A stretch of 64,000 nucleotides of DNA, taken from positions 124,001 to 188,000 of the forward strand of contig JAKALP010000001.1 of NCBI GenBank assembly GCA_021824175.1, in the 5' to 3' direction. The notes beneath the pieces were generated by a model. It was not told the DNA's origin, searched no databases, and saw only the letters and a list, made by a program, of their open reading frames with translations. The stretch comes from Deltaproteobacteria bacterium (GTDB lineage: Bacteria; Desulfobacterota; Desulfobacteria; Desulfobacterales; Desulfosarcinaceae). How positions within the stretch are numbered: the first letter of the stretch is position 1; the number at the start of each line of letters is the position of its first letter. Shown here piece after piece: positions 9,906-18,186 of the stretch. The translations under genes were made by a program, and so were the position numbers.

Positions 9906-9924
9906 TGTGACAGATCCGGTCACA
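9906..9924 (-). promoter_or_regulatory. Shared 19-bp palindrome, copy 1 (IS transposase promoter)
   Basis: TGTGACAGATCCGGTCACA on the + strand. On the minus strand it is followed after exactly 9 nt by TAGCAT, a -10-like hexamer, upstream of the transposase. Identical palindromes with the same 9-nt spacing precede cas3 and the orphan response regulator. Confidence 0.7.
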
Positions 9925-9959
9925 CCCTATGCCTTTCTTTGGGTCATAGATCCGATTTT

Positions 9960-10643
9960 TTATGTACTGCTTTGGGTTGGCGCAATGGACAGCAGGCCAA
10001 GGCCCATGGACTTGCCATGCCCTATGCCATCTTGCACCCCGGCTCTGAAGCGTTCCGGGTCGGTAACCTCCAAAGCCCCATCATACAAAACGGAAAAGAT
10101 AGAAATAGCATTACCGTCGCGTTTGCGGCCCGTAAGCATCTGCTCTTGGCTTACTCTTACGTCCACGCGCTTTGCGGGCGTTTCAGAAAGGTCGAAGGAT
10201 ACCGTTCGCGGCAATGAAAAACCGTGCTGACCGCCTTTGCGGTCGATCCATTCTTCCTGTTCCTCCAGCTTCAATAGTCCTTTCCTTTTGCCATTGCGGG
10301 TCACGCATGGATTGGCGCGCAATCTGAATCGAAAACGCCGGCCATTTTGAATGGAAGCAAGCGAGAGCCGTGCGTTCAAATCGATGGCCGGGTCAGCCTG
10401 AGCAAGCCAGCCCTTGATGCCGATGCAGGACCAATCCGGAAGCATCTTGCTTTGCAATAGAATGCACGGGTGGCCGGTGGGGGCTGCTTCCGGCTCGATC
10501 CGCCACAAAAACATACCTTCGGGGCATTTCCTGTCCGGTGCGGCAAAAGCACGACACAAGGTGGAATGAAGTTGATAGGGATCGGAAAGATCGCGTCGCG
10601 CTTCACGGCATCTGGGATCGAGGTGGATTCTATGCAGGAACAT
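9960..10643 (-). CDS. cas6e: Cascade crRNA endoribonuclease Cas6e (CasE)
   Basis: Cuts the pre-crRNA within each repeat and stays bound to the 3' hairpin of the crRNA. 227 residues. The catalytic region YQLHSTLCRAF (Tyr23 to His26) corresponds to YQLH of E. coli CasE. The C-terminal glycine-rich loop GIGHGKSMGLGLLSIAP is the RAMP signature. It overlaps cas5e by 14 bp. Its last codons and TAA stop lie in the target duplication of the IS element, and only the final few residues (TQSST) may differ from the ancestral end. The CRISPR repeat in this window has the short palindrome (CCCCAC...GTGGGG) expected of a Cas6e substrate. Confidence 0.95.
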   Translation of the reverse strand: MFLHRIHLDPRCREARRDLSDPYQLHSTLCRAFAAPDRKCPEGMFLWRIEPEAAPTGHPCILLQSKMLPDWSCIGIKGWLAQADPAIDLNARLSLASIQNGRRFRFRLRANPCVTRNGKRKGLLKLEEQEEWIDRKGGQHGFSLPRTVSFDLSETPAKRVDVRVSQEQMLTGRKRDGNAISIFSVLYDGALEVTDPERFRAGVQDGIGHGKSMGLGLLSIAPTQSST

Positions 10644-11325
10644 GGGGCACCTCCTTGGGAAAATGAATCCACTCCGAACTCACGAAACGCGCGCCGAACC
10701 GGCGCTCGGCAAAAGATGAGAGCGGCTGATCCATTTTGAGCACACCGGAACCATCCGTGGATTCTAAGGAAATTAAAAGCTTTTCGGGTGGCGATTCCCA
10801 TTTGCGTGCCGAGCAGATCCATGGCCATTGCGTGAGAGCTTCCTTCAAAGAAGCATCTTGAACGCCGTTTTCAAGCGCAATCGGTTCGGAGGGCAGATAG
10901 GATTTGCGCCCCAGAGCGAGTGGCCAGACAGGATCTATTAGGTGGGCGTAAGCTTTATCGAGAAGCGCCCGGTCACCTCCTTCGACTCCCACAAGGAAAG
11001 CCGCATCTGCAAGGTAGAAGCGTTGAGATACAACCCCATCCCTTGATGGCTTTCCATCCGCTTTTATCATGGTATCGTTGGCGGCGCAGCCGGCGGTCTG
11101 GTAATCTCGCTTGGGAACCCCTGGTCGGTCGTGGCGAACCCCCATGGACAGCTTTGTTAGTGGTTGCAGGTCTGTCCAGTTTTCACGGTCGATGCCCAGA
11201 GCAGCGGCCAACAGACCGATTACGCCGGACTTGCTGGGCTCTTTGCCGGTATCGCGTTGATCAAAACGGCTGGTGGTGCCCCACGATTGCATGGGGCCGA
11301 TCAGGCGCAGCAACAGTGTCGGCAT
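10630..11325 (-). CDS. cas5e: Cascade subunit Cas5e (CasD)
   Basis: 231 residues. RAMP-type protein that caps the 5' handle of the crRNA. The N-terminal strand LLLRLIGPMQSWG, the GKEPSKSGVIGLLAAALG helix and the MGVRHDRPG...RDYQTAG segment are characteristic of the subtype. It starts 3 bp after the cas7e stop and overlaps cas6e by 14 bp, the usual E. coli order. Confidence 0.95.
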   Translation of the reverse strand: MPTLLLRLIGPMQSWGTTSRFDQRDTGKEPSKSGVIGLLAAALGIDRENWTDLQPLTKLSMGVRHDRPGVPKRDYQTAGCAANDTMIKADGKPSRDGVVSQRFYLADAAFLVGVEGGDRALLDKAYAHLIDPVWPLALGRKSYLPSEPIALENGVQDASLKEALTQWPWICSARKWESPPEKLLISLESTDGSGVLKMDQPLSSFAERRFGARFVSSEWIHFPKEVPHVPA

Positions 11326-11328
11326 ATG

Positions 11329-12738
11329 TCACTCCTTCAGCTTGGCCATGCTATGGTCGAGCAGCTCCGTCAGTGAAGTTACCTCGGTCCCAAATCCATC
11401 GGTGTCCACTCCGACAAGATTCAGTGCCCAAATAACTCCTTCGCCGCCAAAAGCCGCATTCAGCGCCTTGGCCTTTTTGATCAGTTCTTCAGCAGACTTT
11501 TTGGTTAATGACTCATCTTTTTTCGCGCGGATGGCGGTTTCGAATGCATTGGCCAGGTTCCGTGGTGCGCCGTTCCTGCGAATCGAGATCGCCACGAACT
11601 CCGGCGGGTTGTGTGCAGCAAAGGTGTTCTGCTTGCCGGTGGGCTCGGCCACGACGAAACCTTCCAGGAAGGCTCTCAACCCCTTTGCCGCCAGTTCCTT
11701 GTCCGCTTGCAAATTGGAGATGAGCTTTTCCCAATCCACCACGGCATAACGGTAAAAACAAGCCGAGTTGAATTCTATGGTTCCCATCATGTCCGCGCCG
11801 GCAGTATCTTCGGGTTTTAGATCGTCCACGGCCGTGTAGAAGTCGAATTCACGCTCGACGGCATGCGTCGAAATGGCGTGGGCTACCTGGCAGGCGGCAT
11901 ACTGGTTTTTTTCCGGCATATTGGCCAACATGCGGCCGAAGAGGGCAACATCTACGGCCTTACCGCCATCAAGAACATTCAATAACGCCCGCCCTAAGGC
12001 TGAAATACCTTCCTTTCCTTCTTTCACTATTTCTTGGATTTTGTTTTCCCATTCAGCCATTTCACTTTTTTTTCTCTTTTTCCCTTTTTCGGTACCGGCG
12101 ATTTCTGCATTAACCGGCTGTTTCTGGTCAAAATATTGAGTGATTACATCCAAAATGCCATCAAGGTTGGCCTCAATGGCAACGATTTCCTCCTCCTTAA
12201 TCGATAGCTTGTCGCCGGATAGCTTAAGCGTTTGGAGAATGAGGTTGAGTTTCGTTTCAGAATTCTCATCTTGGGGTATCCCACTCTTTAACGCCGTTTT
12301 TATGGCCGATACGCGGGATGGAGGATCACCGATCTCATTCCATTTCGTGTCGATCAAATTAACCAGATTTGCGATTTCTGACCTACCGAGAAACATAAGG
12401 TATTCTGTCTTTTCTCCTTTTAGCTTCAAACGCATTGAAGATAACGCGGCTTCTATTTTGGTATCGACGTCATGACCTTGTCTTCCTCTTTCCGCGAGCT
12501 TCTTCTTCAACTCACCGACTAACCGCTTAGTCCGGTCAGCCAATTCTGAATCCTGAAAGATTTGTTCTTTCGTCTTCTGCACGAAATGCTGCCGAATAGA
12601 CCTTTTGAGGCATTGACTTGACACACGAGCGCGACGGGTACCACCGAAAAGGGCATCTTTGGGGGCACCGGTGTCATCTCTATTTAGGTTTGAAGGCGCA
12701 AAGTTTTGCAGAGCGTGAATCTCGACAAATGTTTTCAT
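11329..12738 (-). CDS. cas7e: Cascade backbone Cas7e (CasC), enlarged
   Basis: Forms the hexameric backbone along the crRNA. The start MKTFVEIHALQNFAPSNLNRD at 12738 is preferred over an upstream start at 12780 because it matches the family N-terminus and follows GGAGAT. Conserved segments include DALFGGTRRARVSSQCLKR near the N-terminus, AISTHAVEREFDFYTAVDDL and AHNPPEFVAISI. The protein has 469 residues while E. coli CasC has 363. The extra roughly 100 residues fall in the helical thumb region (about 75-215) and are Lys/Glu-rich, including GKKRKKSEMAEWENK. No frameshift is seen. Confidence 0.94.
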   Translation of the reverse strand: MKTFVEIHALQNFAPSNLNRDDTGAPKDALFGGTRRARVSSQCLKRSIRQHFVQKTKEQIFQDSELADRTKRLVGELKKKLAERGRQGHDVDTKIEAALSSMRLKLKGEKTEYLMFLGRSEIANLVNLIDTKWNEIGDPPSRVSAIKTALKSGIPQDENSETKLNLILQTLKLSGDKLSIKEEEIVAIEANLDGILDVITQYFDQKQPVNAEIAGTEKGKKRKKSEMAEWENKIQEIVKEGKEGISALGRALLNVLDGGKAVDVALFGRMLANMPEKNQYAACQVAHAISTHAVEREFDFYTAVDDLKPEDTAGADMMGTIEFNSACFYRYAVVDWEKLISNLQADKELAAKGLRAFLEGFVVAEPTGKQNTFAAHNPPEFVAISIRRNGAPRNLANAFETAIRAKKDESLTKKSAEELIKKAKALNAAFGGEGVIWALNLVGVDTDGFGTEVTSLTELLDHSMAKLKE

Positions 12739-12787
12739 TCGATGATCTCCTTGTAGTAGTGAAGTAGGTACGTTATCCATCTATAAA

Positions 12788-13261
12788 TCAAACATTTTGA
12801 TAGAAGTCTCTGGCCCAACCATTTTGTGTTCGTTTTTGATCGTCATGCCAATAAAGCAGACCCTTTAACAGGTCGTCAAAGTCTATGGCATACTCTTTGA
12901 GCAGGGCTATCATCTGACGAAGCCTATGGGGTAATTGATCGCTATCAGCATCGAGCAGTGAAATGAACCGGCCCTCGACACTTTTCGTCTTATTCCTCGA
13001 TTGATAGTAGGCGGCACAAGCCTTTCCTATGTGCATTGGGGCACCTGTTTGGTCGTCCCGCCGATATGCGGCCCAAACGCCAGCCACAAGGTAGAACACT
13101 TCCCGGCGCCAGCCGTTGTCTTCATCCTTAACGAAGGGTTCGACATATGGATAAGCTGGTACAAATTTCCCAGGATCGAAAGATAGGCTTCGTCGAAGAA
13201 CAGCGCGCACCTTTGAATCCTTTTTGTTCAGATCCTCTAACCATTCGATAAATCTGCTCAT
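12788..13261 (-). CDS. cse2: Cascade small subunit Cse2 (CasB)
   Basis: 157 residues, all-helical and basic, the length of E. coli CasB. The N-terminus SRFIEWLEDLNKKDSKVRAVLRRSLSF and the C-terminal LLYWHDDQKRTQNGWARDFY match the family. It stabilises the displaced strand in the R-loop. Its ATG overlaps the TGA of cas8e (ATGA, 13258-13261), indicating translational coupling. A 49-bp gap separates it from the cas7e ATG. Confidence 0.92.
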   Translation of the reverse strand: MSRFIEWLEDLNKKDSKVRAVLRRSLSFDPGKFVPAYPYVEPFVKDEDNGWRREVFYLVAGVWAAYRRDDQTGAPMHIGKACAAYYQSRNKTKSVEGRFISLLDADSDQLPHRLRQMIALLKEYAIDFDDLLKGLLYWHDDQKRTQNGWARDFYQNV

Positions 13262-14889
13262 ACGCCCTCCTCCTTTGATTCGTATTTCAGAATCTCTTCT
13301 TTTAGCTCTTGGAGTTTATGCTTTACCGGTCCTTCGGCTAATACAACGGCACGAATAGCCCAAATATCTCCAGCCGATACTGTCGCGCAATGCTGGTCCC
13401 AAGCGTTATGCAATGTGGCCCGAATATATTCCATCCATTGTCGTCGAACGTCATCGGAATCCTCCCGCAGCTTGAATTCACTTAAGATTTCATGAAAGTG
13501 GGATTCGAGAATAGCCCAGTACCACGTAATGGCGTTCACGGATTGGGCAAAGCATTTAATGTCCGGAAAAGGCACCTCCCGTCCGCCGCGCGCAAGAATG
13601 TTCTTTGCATAAATTCCCATACTGCTATTCAGACATGCCCTGAGACCATCCTCACCGTTCCACAAAGCCTTTCCTGCGTCTTCGGCATCGATTAAAAGCC
13701 TGCGAATATCACTACGAATGTATTTATCCCCTGATAACGCTTCAGGAAGCGCGAAGTGTTCCTGCCGCCAGAACACAATGTTTGGGCGAGGTGGATTATA
13801 CCTCTGTCCAAGGACCATTACACCTTTCGGCATTCTTGCTCGATCTATTCTGGAAAGCGTCGCAACATTCTCGATGACTTTCGGCGCAAGGTGTTCATTG
13901 TCGGGAAGCAGTGAATCGAAATCTCTCCAGAAACCCTTTTCCCCAAATTGAATTGGAACTCTAATTTTCATTTTTTCTTTTGAATCTTTATCTGAGATTT
14001 TTTTGATATTGTAACCAAGCATTGGATCGATTTCTATCGATTGCTTATAGCCGATGCCAGAGGCAAGGCCTACCTTGGAAATGCCATCGGAAAGCGACTG
14101 CTTGAAAAGGATCGATCGTGTCCTCCAAGTGTACAAATCCACAATGCCATTAGCCACCCTTTCGATCGCTCGATTTTTTTCATTTCCCGTTTTTTTATCA
14201 GGTGCTTTTACCGACTTTTTTAAATATTCCAGAGTTTCAGGTTCCTTTTCCCATAATGGAATGTCAGAATGCATTACCTCTTTATTTTGGGGAACGAGGC
14301 AGAATATAAGTGTATCCATGAGATTTGAAGCAATTGGGATAGCCATTACGGAACCGGCAGACGGTGCCGTTCCCGTATGGGCGATCTCACTCTTCCCGGC
14401 AGAAACCGCGAAAGACTGCGTTGCAAGCAGCCATCTTGCGGCGGTACCGGGACTAATGTTGCCGGCCTTTGCTAAAGACACATGATCGAATAGTACTTTT
14501 GCATTGTCAGCATTGTGCTCGGCAGCAAGGGCTGTCCATTCTCTCCATGTCTTTGGGACAAAGGAAGGGATCTGCCCAAACGGATATTTTTCATCGAACA
14601 GCAAAAACTTGGGCCGCCACTTTTCAAGGTAAGCCACAATTTTATCGCCAGGTAACCCGCCTCTGAATAGCGCCTTGGCTTGCTCGATGTCAGTTGGTCC
14701 TTCCAATGCGCGGTACAGCACCGCAAGCAGAAAGCGATGCAAAGACGCAACCACCAGTGGCGAAGGGTCTTCAATGGCGGCGATCTCTTTGCTTCGCAAC
14801 AAGGTGTCGCGGATGCCAAACTCATCGCGGGTGCCATCCGGCATTCGTACTGGAATCCATTTTTCGTCAATCAGGTTGAATCGGCTCAT
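13258..14889 (-). CDS. cas8e: Cascade large subunit Cas8e (Cse1/CasA)
   Basis: 543 residues from the ATG at 14889, which overlaps the cas3 stop (ATGA). An upstream start at 15018 would lie inside cas3 and add 43 residues unlike the family. Recognises the PAM and recruits Cas3. The N-terminus MSRFNLIDEKWIPVRMPDG, the LHRFLLAVLYRAL helix and the LFDEKYPFGQIP segment are typical. The C-terminal four-helix bundle includes the ITWYWAILESHFHEIL region. Length is close to E. coli CasA (502). Confidence 0.94.
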   Translation of the reverse strand: MSRFNLIDEKWIPVRMPDGTRDEFGIRDTLLRSKEIAAIEDPSPLVVASLHRFLLAVLYRALEGPTDIEQAKALFRGGLPGDKIVAYLEKWRPKFLLFDEKYPFGQIPSFVPKTWREWTALAAEHNADNAKVLFDHVSLAKAGNISPGTAARWLLATQSFAVSAGKSEIAHTGTAPSAGSVMAIPIASNLMDTLIFCLVPQNKEVMHSDIPLWEKEPETLEYLKKSVKAPDKKTGNEKNRAIERVANGIVDLYTWRTRSILFKQSLSDGISKVGLASGIGYKQSIEIDPMLGYNIKKISDKDSKEKMKIRVPIQFGEKGFWRDFDSLLPDNEHLAPKVIENVATLSRIDRARMPKGVMVLGQRYNPPRPNIVFWRQEHFALPEALSGDKYIRSDIRRLLIDAEDAGKALWNGEDGLRACLNSSMGIYAKNILARGGREVPFPDIKCFAQSVNAITWYWAILESHFHEILSEFKLREDSDDVRRQWMEYIRATLHNAWDQHCATVSAGDIWAIRAVVLAEGPVKHKLQELKEEILKYESKEEGV

Positions 14890-17537
14890 TCGGCCTCCTT
14901 TGTTTCGTACAATATGCCAAGGTCGTGATCCAGACGCACCATGACGTTCTCTGTCCAGCATCCTTGGGCATCCATCACAAACGGAAAGCAGTTGCGCAAG
15001 AGGGGTGATTTTCGCCAACCTTCGGGTACTCCCAGAGTGCGAAGTTTCTGGACGACATTTTGACGCGATAGACTTACGGATCTCATAAGCCAGATTTTGG
15101 CTTGCGAAAAGGCCGGAACCTCTTCAGCGTTGAATCCATCGTGCGGCCATAGAGGGATGGCAACGACCGATTCTTGCCCAAGGCGGGTCTGGGCCATCAG
15201 GGTGCGGTGCACGCCGGGCTCATCTTCATCATATAAGACAAGGCGGGCCGCATCGTTCCAGGAGGCATCGTCCGGGAGTCCTATGATCGCCTGGTTGGCC
15301 TGCATCTTCAAGGCGAAGGCGTCGCCTTCGCCTTTCATGAGCGCGCTTTCCAGCCGTTCTCGCAAAGCATCCGGTACGTTGACTTGTTCTTCGTAAACCG
15401 CCTGCACTAGAACATCGATGTCATCCGGCAGCGTAAGACTTTGCTTCGGATTCAAGAGAACCCATGTGCGCAACAGAAGATCTTCCCGGTATACAGCCCC
15501 CCACCAGAGAGGATCATCGAACAGAGGCGGCTCACCGCCGGCAAGACCGGCTATCAGCAAAATCGGTTCCGAAACCGGTCTGGACCCCGATGCATGCCGC
15601 CACAATCGGCCGGCTCTTTGGAGCACAAGGTCGATGGGCGCAAGATCGGTTGCGATCACGTCGAAGTCCAAGTCCAGACTCTGTTCGGCCACCTGGGTGG
15701 CGATCAGGATTTTACGCCCTGCCCGATTGGCGTTCGGACCAAAAGCCGCTATGGCATGATTCTCCCGCTGTTGCCGCCCATCGGCCGGAAAACGGGCGTG
15801 AAAGAGAAATACTTCCGTTCCATCGGAGAGGTGCTTGCCTATCCTTTTGCCTGCTTTTTCGATAGGAGCCCCTTCGGGGAAAAGCCTGAACAAATCCTGC
15901 GCCCTTTGCACGGTATTGACCAGCGCCAAACCCAAACCGCCATTTATGAGTTGGCCTTCGATGGCCGTGCGCATGCTCATCAGGTCCGGCTGGATTCCAA
16001 CCAGCCGGAGTGTCCGGCGTCGCGTCGCGTCGGTCGCGAATCGTATCTGCCTTGCCTGGCCGGATTGGAAGACGGAAAGGCGAGGGTACGCCATCTCCTC
16101 TTCCGGCATTGCGCTATTCGTCACTTCCGCCAACTTTCTCCGTATGGAAGGCGGCAAGGTTGCCGATAGAAGTATGACCGAAGACCCCAGCGCCATGAGC
16201 CAACGCAGAAGCTGAACCAAAAGCGTGCCCGTATATGCGTCGTAGGCGTGAATCTCGTCGAAAATTACAACTCGGTTCGCAAGGCCCCATAAACGGACAA
16301 AGTTGTGACGAACCGGCAGAATCGGGAGTAAGGCCTGGTCTACGGTTCCCACGCCGTATTCGGAAAGGAGCGCTCTTTTTTTGTGAGTGAACCATTCGCC
16401 GGCACGAATCTCACCGCCCGTTTCAGGGTCATGGATGCCGGAAAACCGTAAATTTTGAAAAGTATCGCTTAGCAGGGTGGCGCCATGCAATAACTGCAAG
16501 TCTACTTTCCGGCTCGCCCCTTCATTGGCTAAGAATTTGAGGACCCGCTGGAACATGGCGTTACCGGTGGCCTTGGTCGGCAGCGCCACATATAGGCCCC
16601 GGTGCCCGAAGCGCCGCTGCAATTCGAGATGGGCAAACAGGGCCGCTTCGGTTTTGCCTTCCCCCATGGGCGCTTCCACCAACAAAATCGAGGGTGCTTT
16701 CAATACGGGCAACGTGTCGGATACAGCCTGCTGCAATGGCCTGGGGGAAAAGCCAAAGACATTTTCGAAGCTCTTTTGCGCGGTTGCAAGCGGCGTTCTG
16801 CGATTCCAACCGATCAGGTCCAACGCCTGCTCCGCTCTAATCCTGCGATTTTGAAACCAACCGACCAGATCCTCAGTGTCATGGGGCGTTCCATAGGGAA
16901 ACCACTCTTCATTGGAGCCGATCCAGTCGGCGAAACTGGTGAGCCCGGCCAGCAGCATGAAGTCGGGTCCAGTAAGCGTTTTTTTGATCGGAGGGGCCGC
17001 CGGGCTGAAGAGCGCAAGCAATGCTTCAATGAGGCACTGGCGTGCCTTGCGCCACTCTTGTTTTCCAAGGGCGCGCCGATCGCCTTCCAGATCTTGGCGT
17101 TTAGATGGAGATAAGCGCGCGCCATGATGGCACCCTACCGCATCGGCGATCAGTTCAGCCAGATCCTCCGGCCAGCCAATGTTGAGCAAGAACTCCGTTA
17201 AGGCGATCTGACTGACAAAGCCGTGTCCGATATTCGCGTTTGGGCTTGGTCCGGCATCCATGCTCGTCAGATTATGCCACTTACACTGAAAGCCGGGGCA
17301 AGCTTTCCCTAAATCGTGGCAAGCCACGACAAACAAGAGCCATGATCGCGCCAATTTCCAATTCATGCCAAAAATAGCAGCCATCCTGTCCCGGCTCTCA
17401 TTTGGTTCTCGTTCCATAATGGCATCTGAAACGGCCGCCACATCTATCATATGCAGTATAAGGGGGTGCCAAGCGCTTACAGCATCAGCGTTTTTTTCTG
17501 TTTTCGCCCATAAATTAGCTAAATCGTGTTGAAGCAT
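14886..17537 (-). CDS. cas3: Type I-E CRISPR helicase-nuclease Cas3
   Basis: Degrades target DNA after Cascade binding. The ATG at 17537 (883 residues) is preferred because AAAGG precedes it; a TTG at 17570 would add 11 residues. The N-terminal HD nuclease has WHPLILHMIDV (about 23-33), CHDLGKACPGF (about 73-83) and GCHHGARLSP. The helicase has Walker A VEAPMGEGKTEAALF, the DEIH box VIFDEIHAYD, SATLP (motif III) and QRAGRLWRH (motif VI). No residue expected for catalysis is missing. It is the first gene of the operon and has its own palindrome-containing promoter. Confidence 0.96.
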   Translation of the reverse strand: MLQHDLANLWAKTEKNADAVSAWHPLILHMIDVAAVSDAIMEREPNESRDRMAAIFGMNWKLARSWLLFVVACHDLGKACPGFQCKWHNLTSMDAGPSPNANIGHGFVSQIALTEFLLNIGWPEDLAELIADAVGCHHGARLSPSKRQDLEGDRRALGKQEWRKARQCLIEALLALFSPAAPPIKKTLTGPDFMLLAGLTSFADWIGSNEEWFPYGTPHDTEDLVGWFQNRRIRAEQALDLIGWNRRTPLATAQKSFENVFGFSPRPLQQAVSDTLPVLKAPSILLVEAPMGEGKTEAALFAHLELQRRFGHRGLYVALPTKATGNAMFQRVLKFLANEGASRKVDLQLLHGATLLSDTFQNLRFSGIHDPETGGEIRAGEWFTHKKRALLSEYGVGTVDQALLPILPVRHNFVRLWGLANRVVIFDEIHAYDAYTGTLLVQLLRWLMALGSSVILLSATLPPSIRRKLAEVTNSAMPEEEMAYPRLSVFQSGQARQIRFATDATRRRTLRLVGIQPDLMSMRTAIEGQLINGGLGLALVNTVQRAQDLFRLFPEGAPIEKAGKRIGKHLSDGTEVFLFHARFPADGRQQRENHAIAAFGPNANRAGRKILIATQVAEQSLDLDFDVIATDLAPIDLVLQRAGRLWRHASGSRPVSEPILLIAGLAGGEPPLFDDPLWWGAVYREDLLLRTWVLLNPKQSLTLPDDIDVLVQAVYEEQVNVPDALRERLESALMKGEGDAFALKMQANQAIIGLPDDASWNDAARLVLYDEDEPGVHRTLMAQTRLGQESVVAIPLWPHDGFNAEEVPAFSQAKIWLMRSVSLSRQNVVQKLRTLGVPEGWRKSPLLRNCFPFVMDAQGCWTENVMVRLDHDLGILYETKEAE

Positions 17538-17595
17538 AGGCCTTTTCTTTAACTGCGTTCGAAGAAACAAAGAAACAGGACGAATCTAAACTCTT

Positions 17596-17636
17596 TGAAC
17601 TGACTGTATCACTCCGGTGTGACAGATCCGGTCACA
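17596..17636 (-). promoter_or_regulatory. cas operon promoter with shared palindrome, copy 2
   Basis: TGTGACAGATCCGGTCACA at 17618-17636. On the minus strand it is followed after 9 nt by TACAGT (-10-like, 17608-17603), placing the palindrome across the -35 position. It would drive cas3 and the downstream cas genes with a leader of about 60 nt. Confidence 0.65.
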
Positions 17637-17737
17637 GGGTGAAGGCTTTTTGATTTTCCCAGGGTACCTTTCTTTATGAAACTGAACAGTGGTATTGGCA
17701 GCCCTAATAATTTGGATGAATAGTATTCACTTCGCTT

Positions 17738-18124
17738 CTAACCGTCGCCGATGTAAGGAACTCCCATTGTCACCAGCTTGATAATCTCGGCCAGGCGTTC
17801 CAGTTTGAAGGGTTTGCGCAGGCAGGCGTGGGTGCCGCTGGCAAATGCTTCTTCTCTTTTACCTGGATATTCGTAGCCGCTCATGATGATCACTGGCGGG
17901 CCGCCCAGGTCGTGGACCTGCTGGGTGAACGCCAGGCCGTCCATGCCGGGATGCATGATGTCTGTGGTGACGGCGTCGAAGCGTTGGCGTTGGATCAGGT
18001 CAAGGGCCTGCTCAGGGCCTTGGGCCGGGCAGGCGATCCATTGATGGCAGAGGGCAAAGTATTCCACTAACGTCGCCAGTAGAAGTTGGTCATCATCAAT
18101 GCTCAAAATCTGGATGGGTTTCAT
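17738..18124 (-). CDS. Stand-alone CheY-like response regulator
   Basis: 128 residues consisting only of a receiver domain. The acidic pocket is IDDDQ (residues 9-13), the phospho-acceptor is Asp55 in TTDIMHPGMDG, and the switch Lys is in RKPFKLE near residue 104. There is no output domain, so it would signal by protein contact or as a phosphate relay. No histidine kinase adjoins it; the nearest is the OmpR-type pair 12 kb away. AGGAGGC precedes the ATG. It is driven by a promoter with the same palindrome as cas3, and it lies directly upstream of cas3 on the same strand, 168 bp away. A link to CRISPR control is only inference. Confidence 0.88.
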   Translation of the reverse strand: MKPIQILSIDDDQLLLATLVEYFALCHQWIACPAQGPEQALDLIQRQRFDAVTTDIMHPGMDGLAFTQQVHDLGGPPVIIMSGYEYPGKREEAFASGTHACLRKPFKLERLAEIIKLVTMGVPYIGDG

Positions 18125-18153
18125 GGCCGCCTCCTTTCTTTCTTCCGAGACGG

Positions 18154-18186
18154 TTATACTACTGGGGTGTGACAGATCCGGTCACA
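18154..18186 (-). promoter_or_regulatory. Response-regulator promoter with shared palindrome, copy 3
   Basis: TGTGACAGATCCGGTCACA at 18168-18186, then 9 nt, then TATAAC (18158-18153 on the minus strand), the best -10 of the three copies. The start codon lies about 30 nt further on. Confidence 0.65.

Larger units (their letters stand above)
8855..9954 (-). mobile_element. IS1595-family (ISXO2-like) insertion sequence between cas6e and fic
   Basis: A 1100-bp element with 24-bp imperfect terminal inverted repeats, 19 of 24 matching. They start CGGATCTATAACC on the left and CGGATCTATGACC on the right (read inward). It is flanked by perfect 8-bp target duplications ATTTTTTA at 8847-8854 and 9955-9962, the length typical for IS1595. 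It carries one transposase gene, disrupted by a stop codon. The right duplication includes the cas6e TAA stop, so insertion happened exactly at the end of cas6e and left that gene intact. Before insertion, cas6e and fic were about 130 bp apart. Confidence 0.93.

Noticed and set aside
9906-9924. CRP/FNR site reading of TGTGA...TCACA
   Set aside because: The half-sites are 9 bp apart instead of 6 or 4, so spacing does not fit CRP or FNR.
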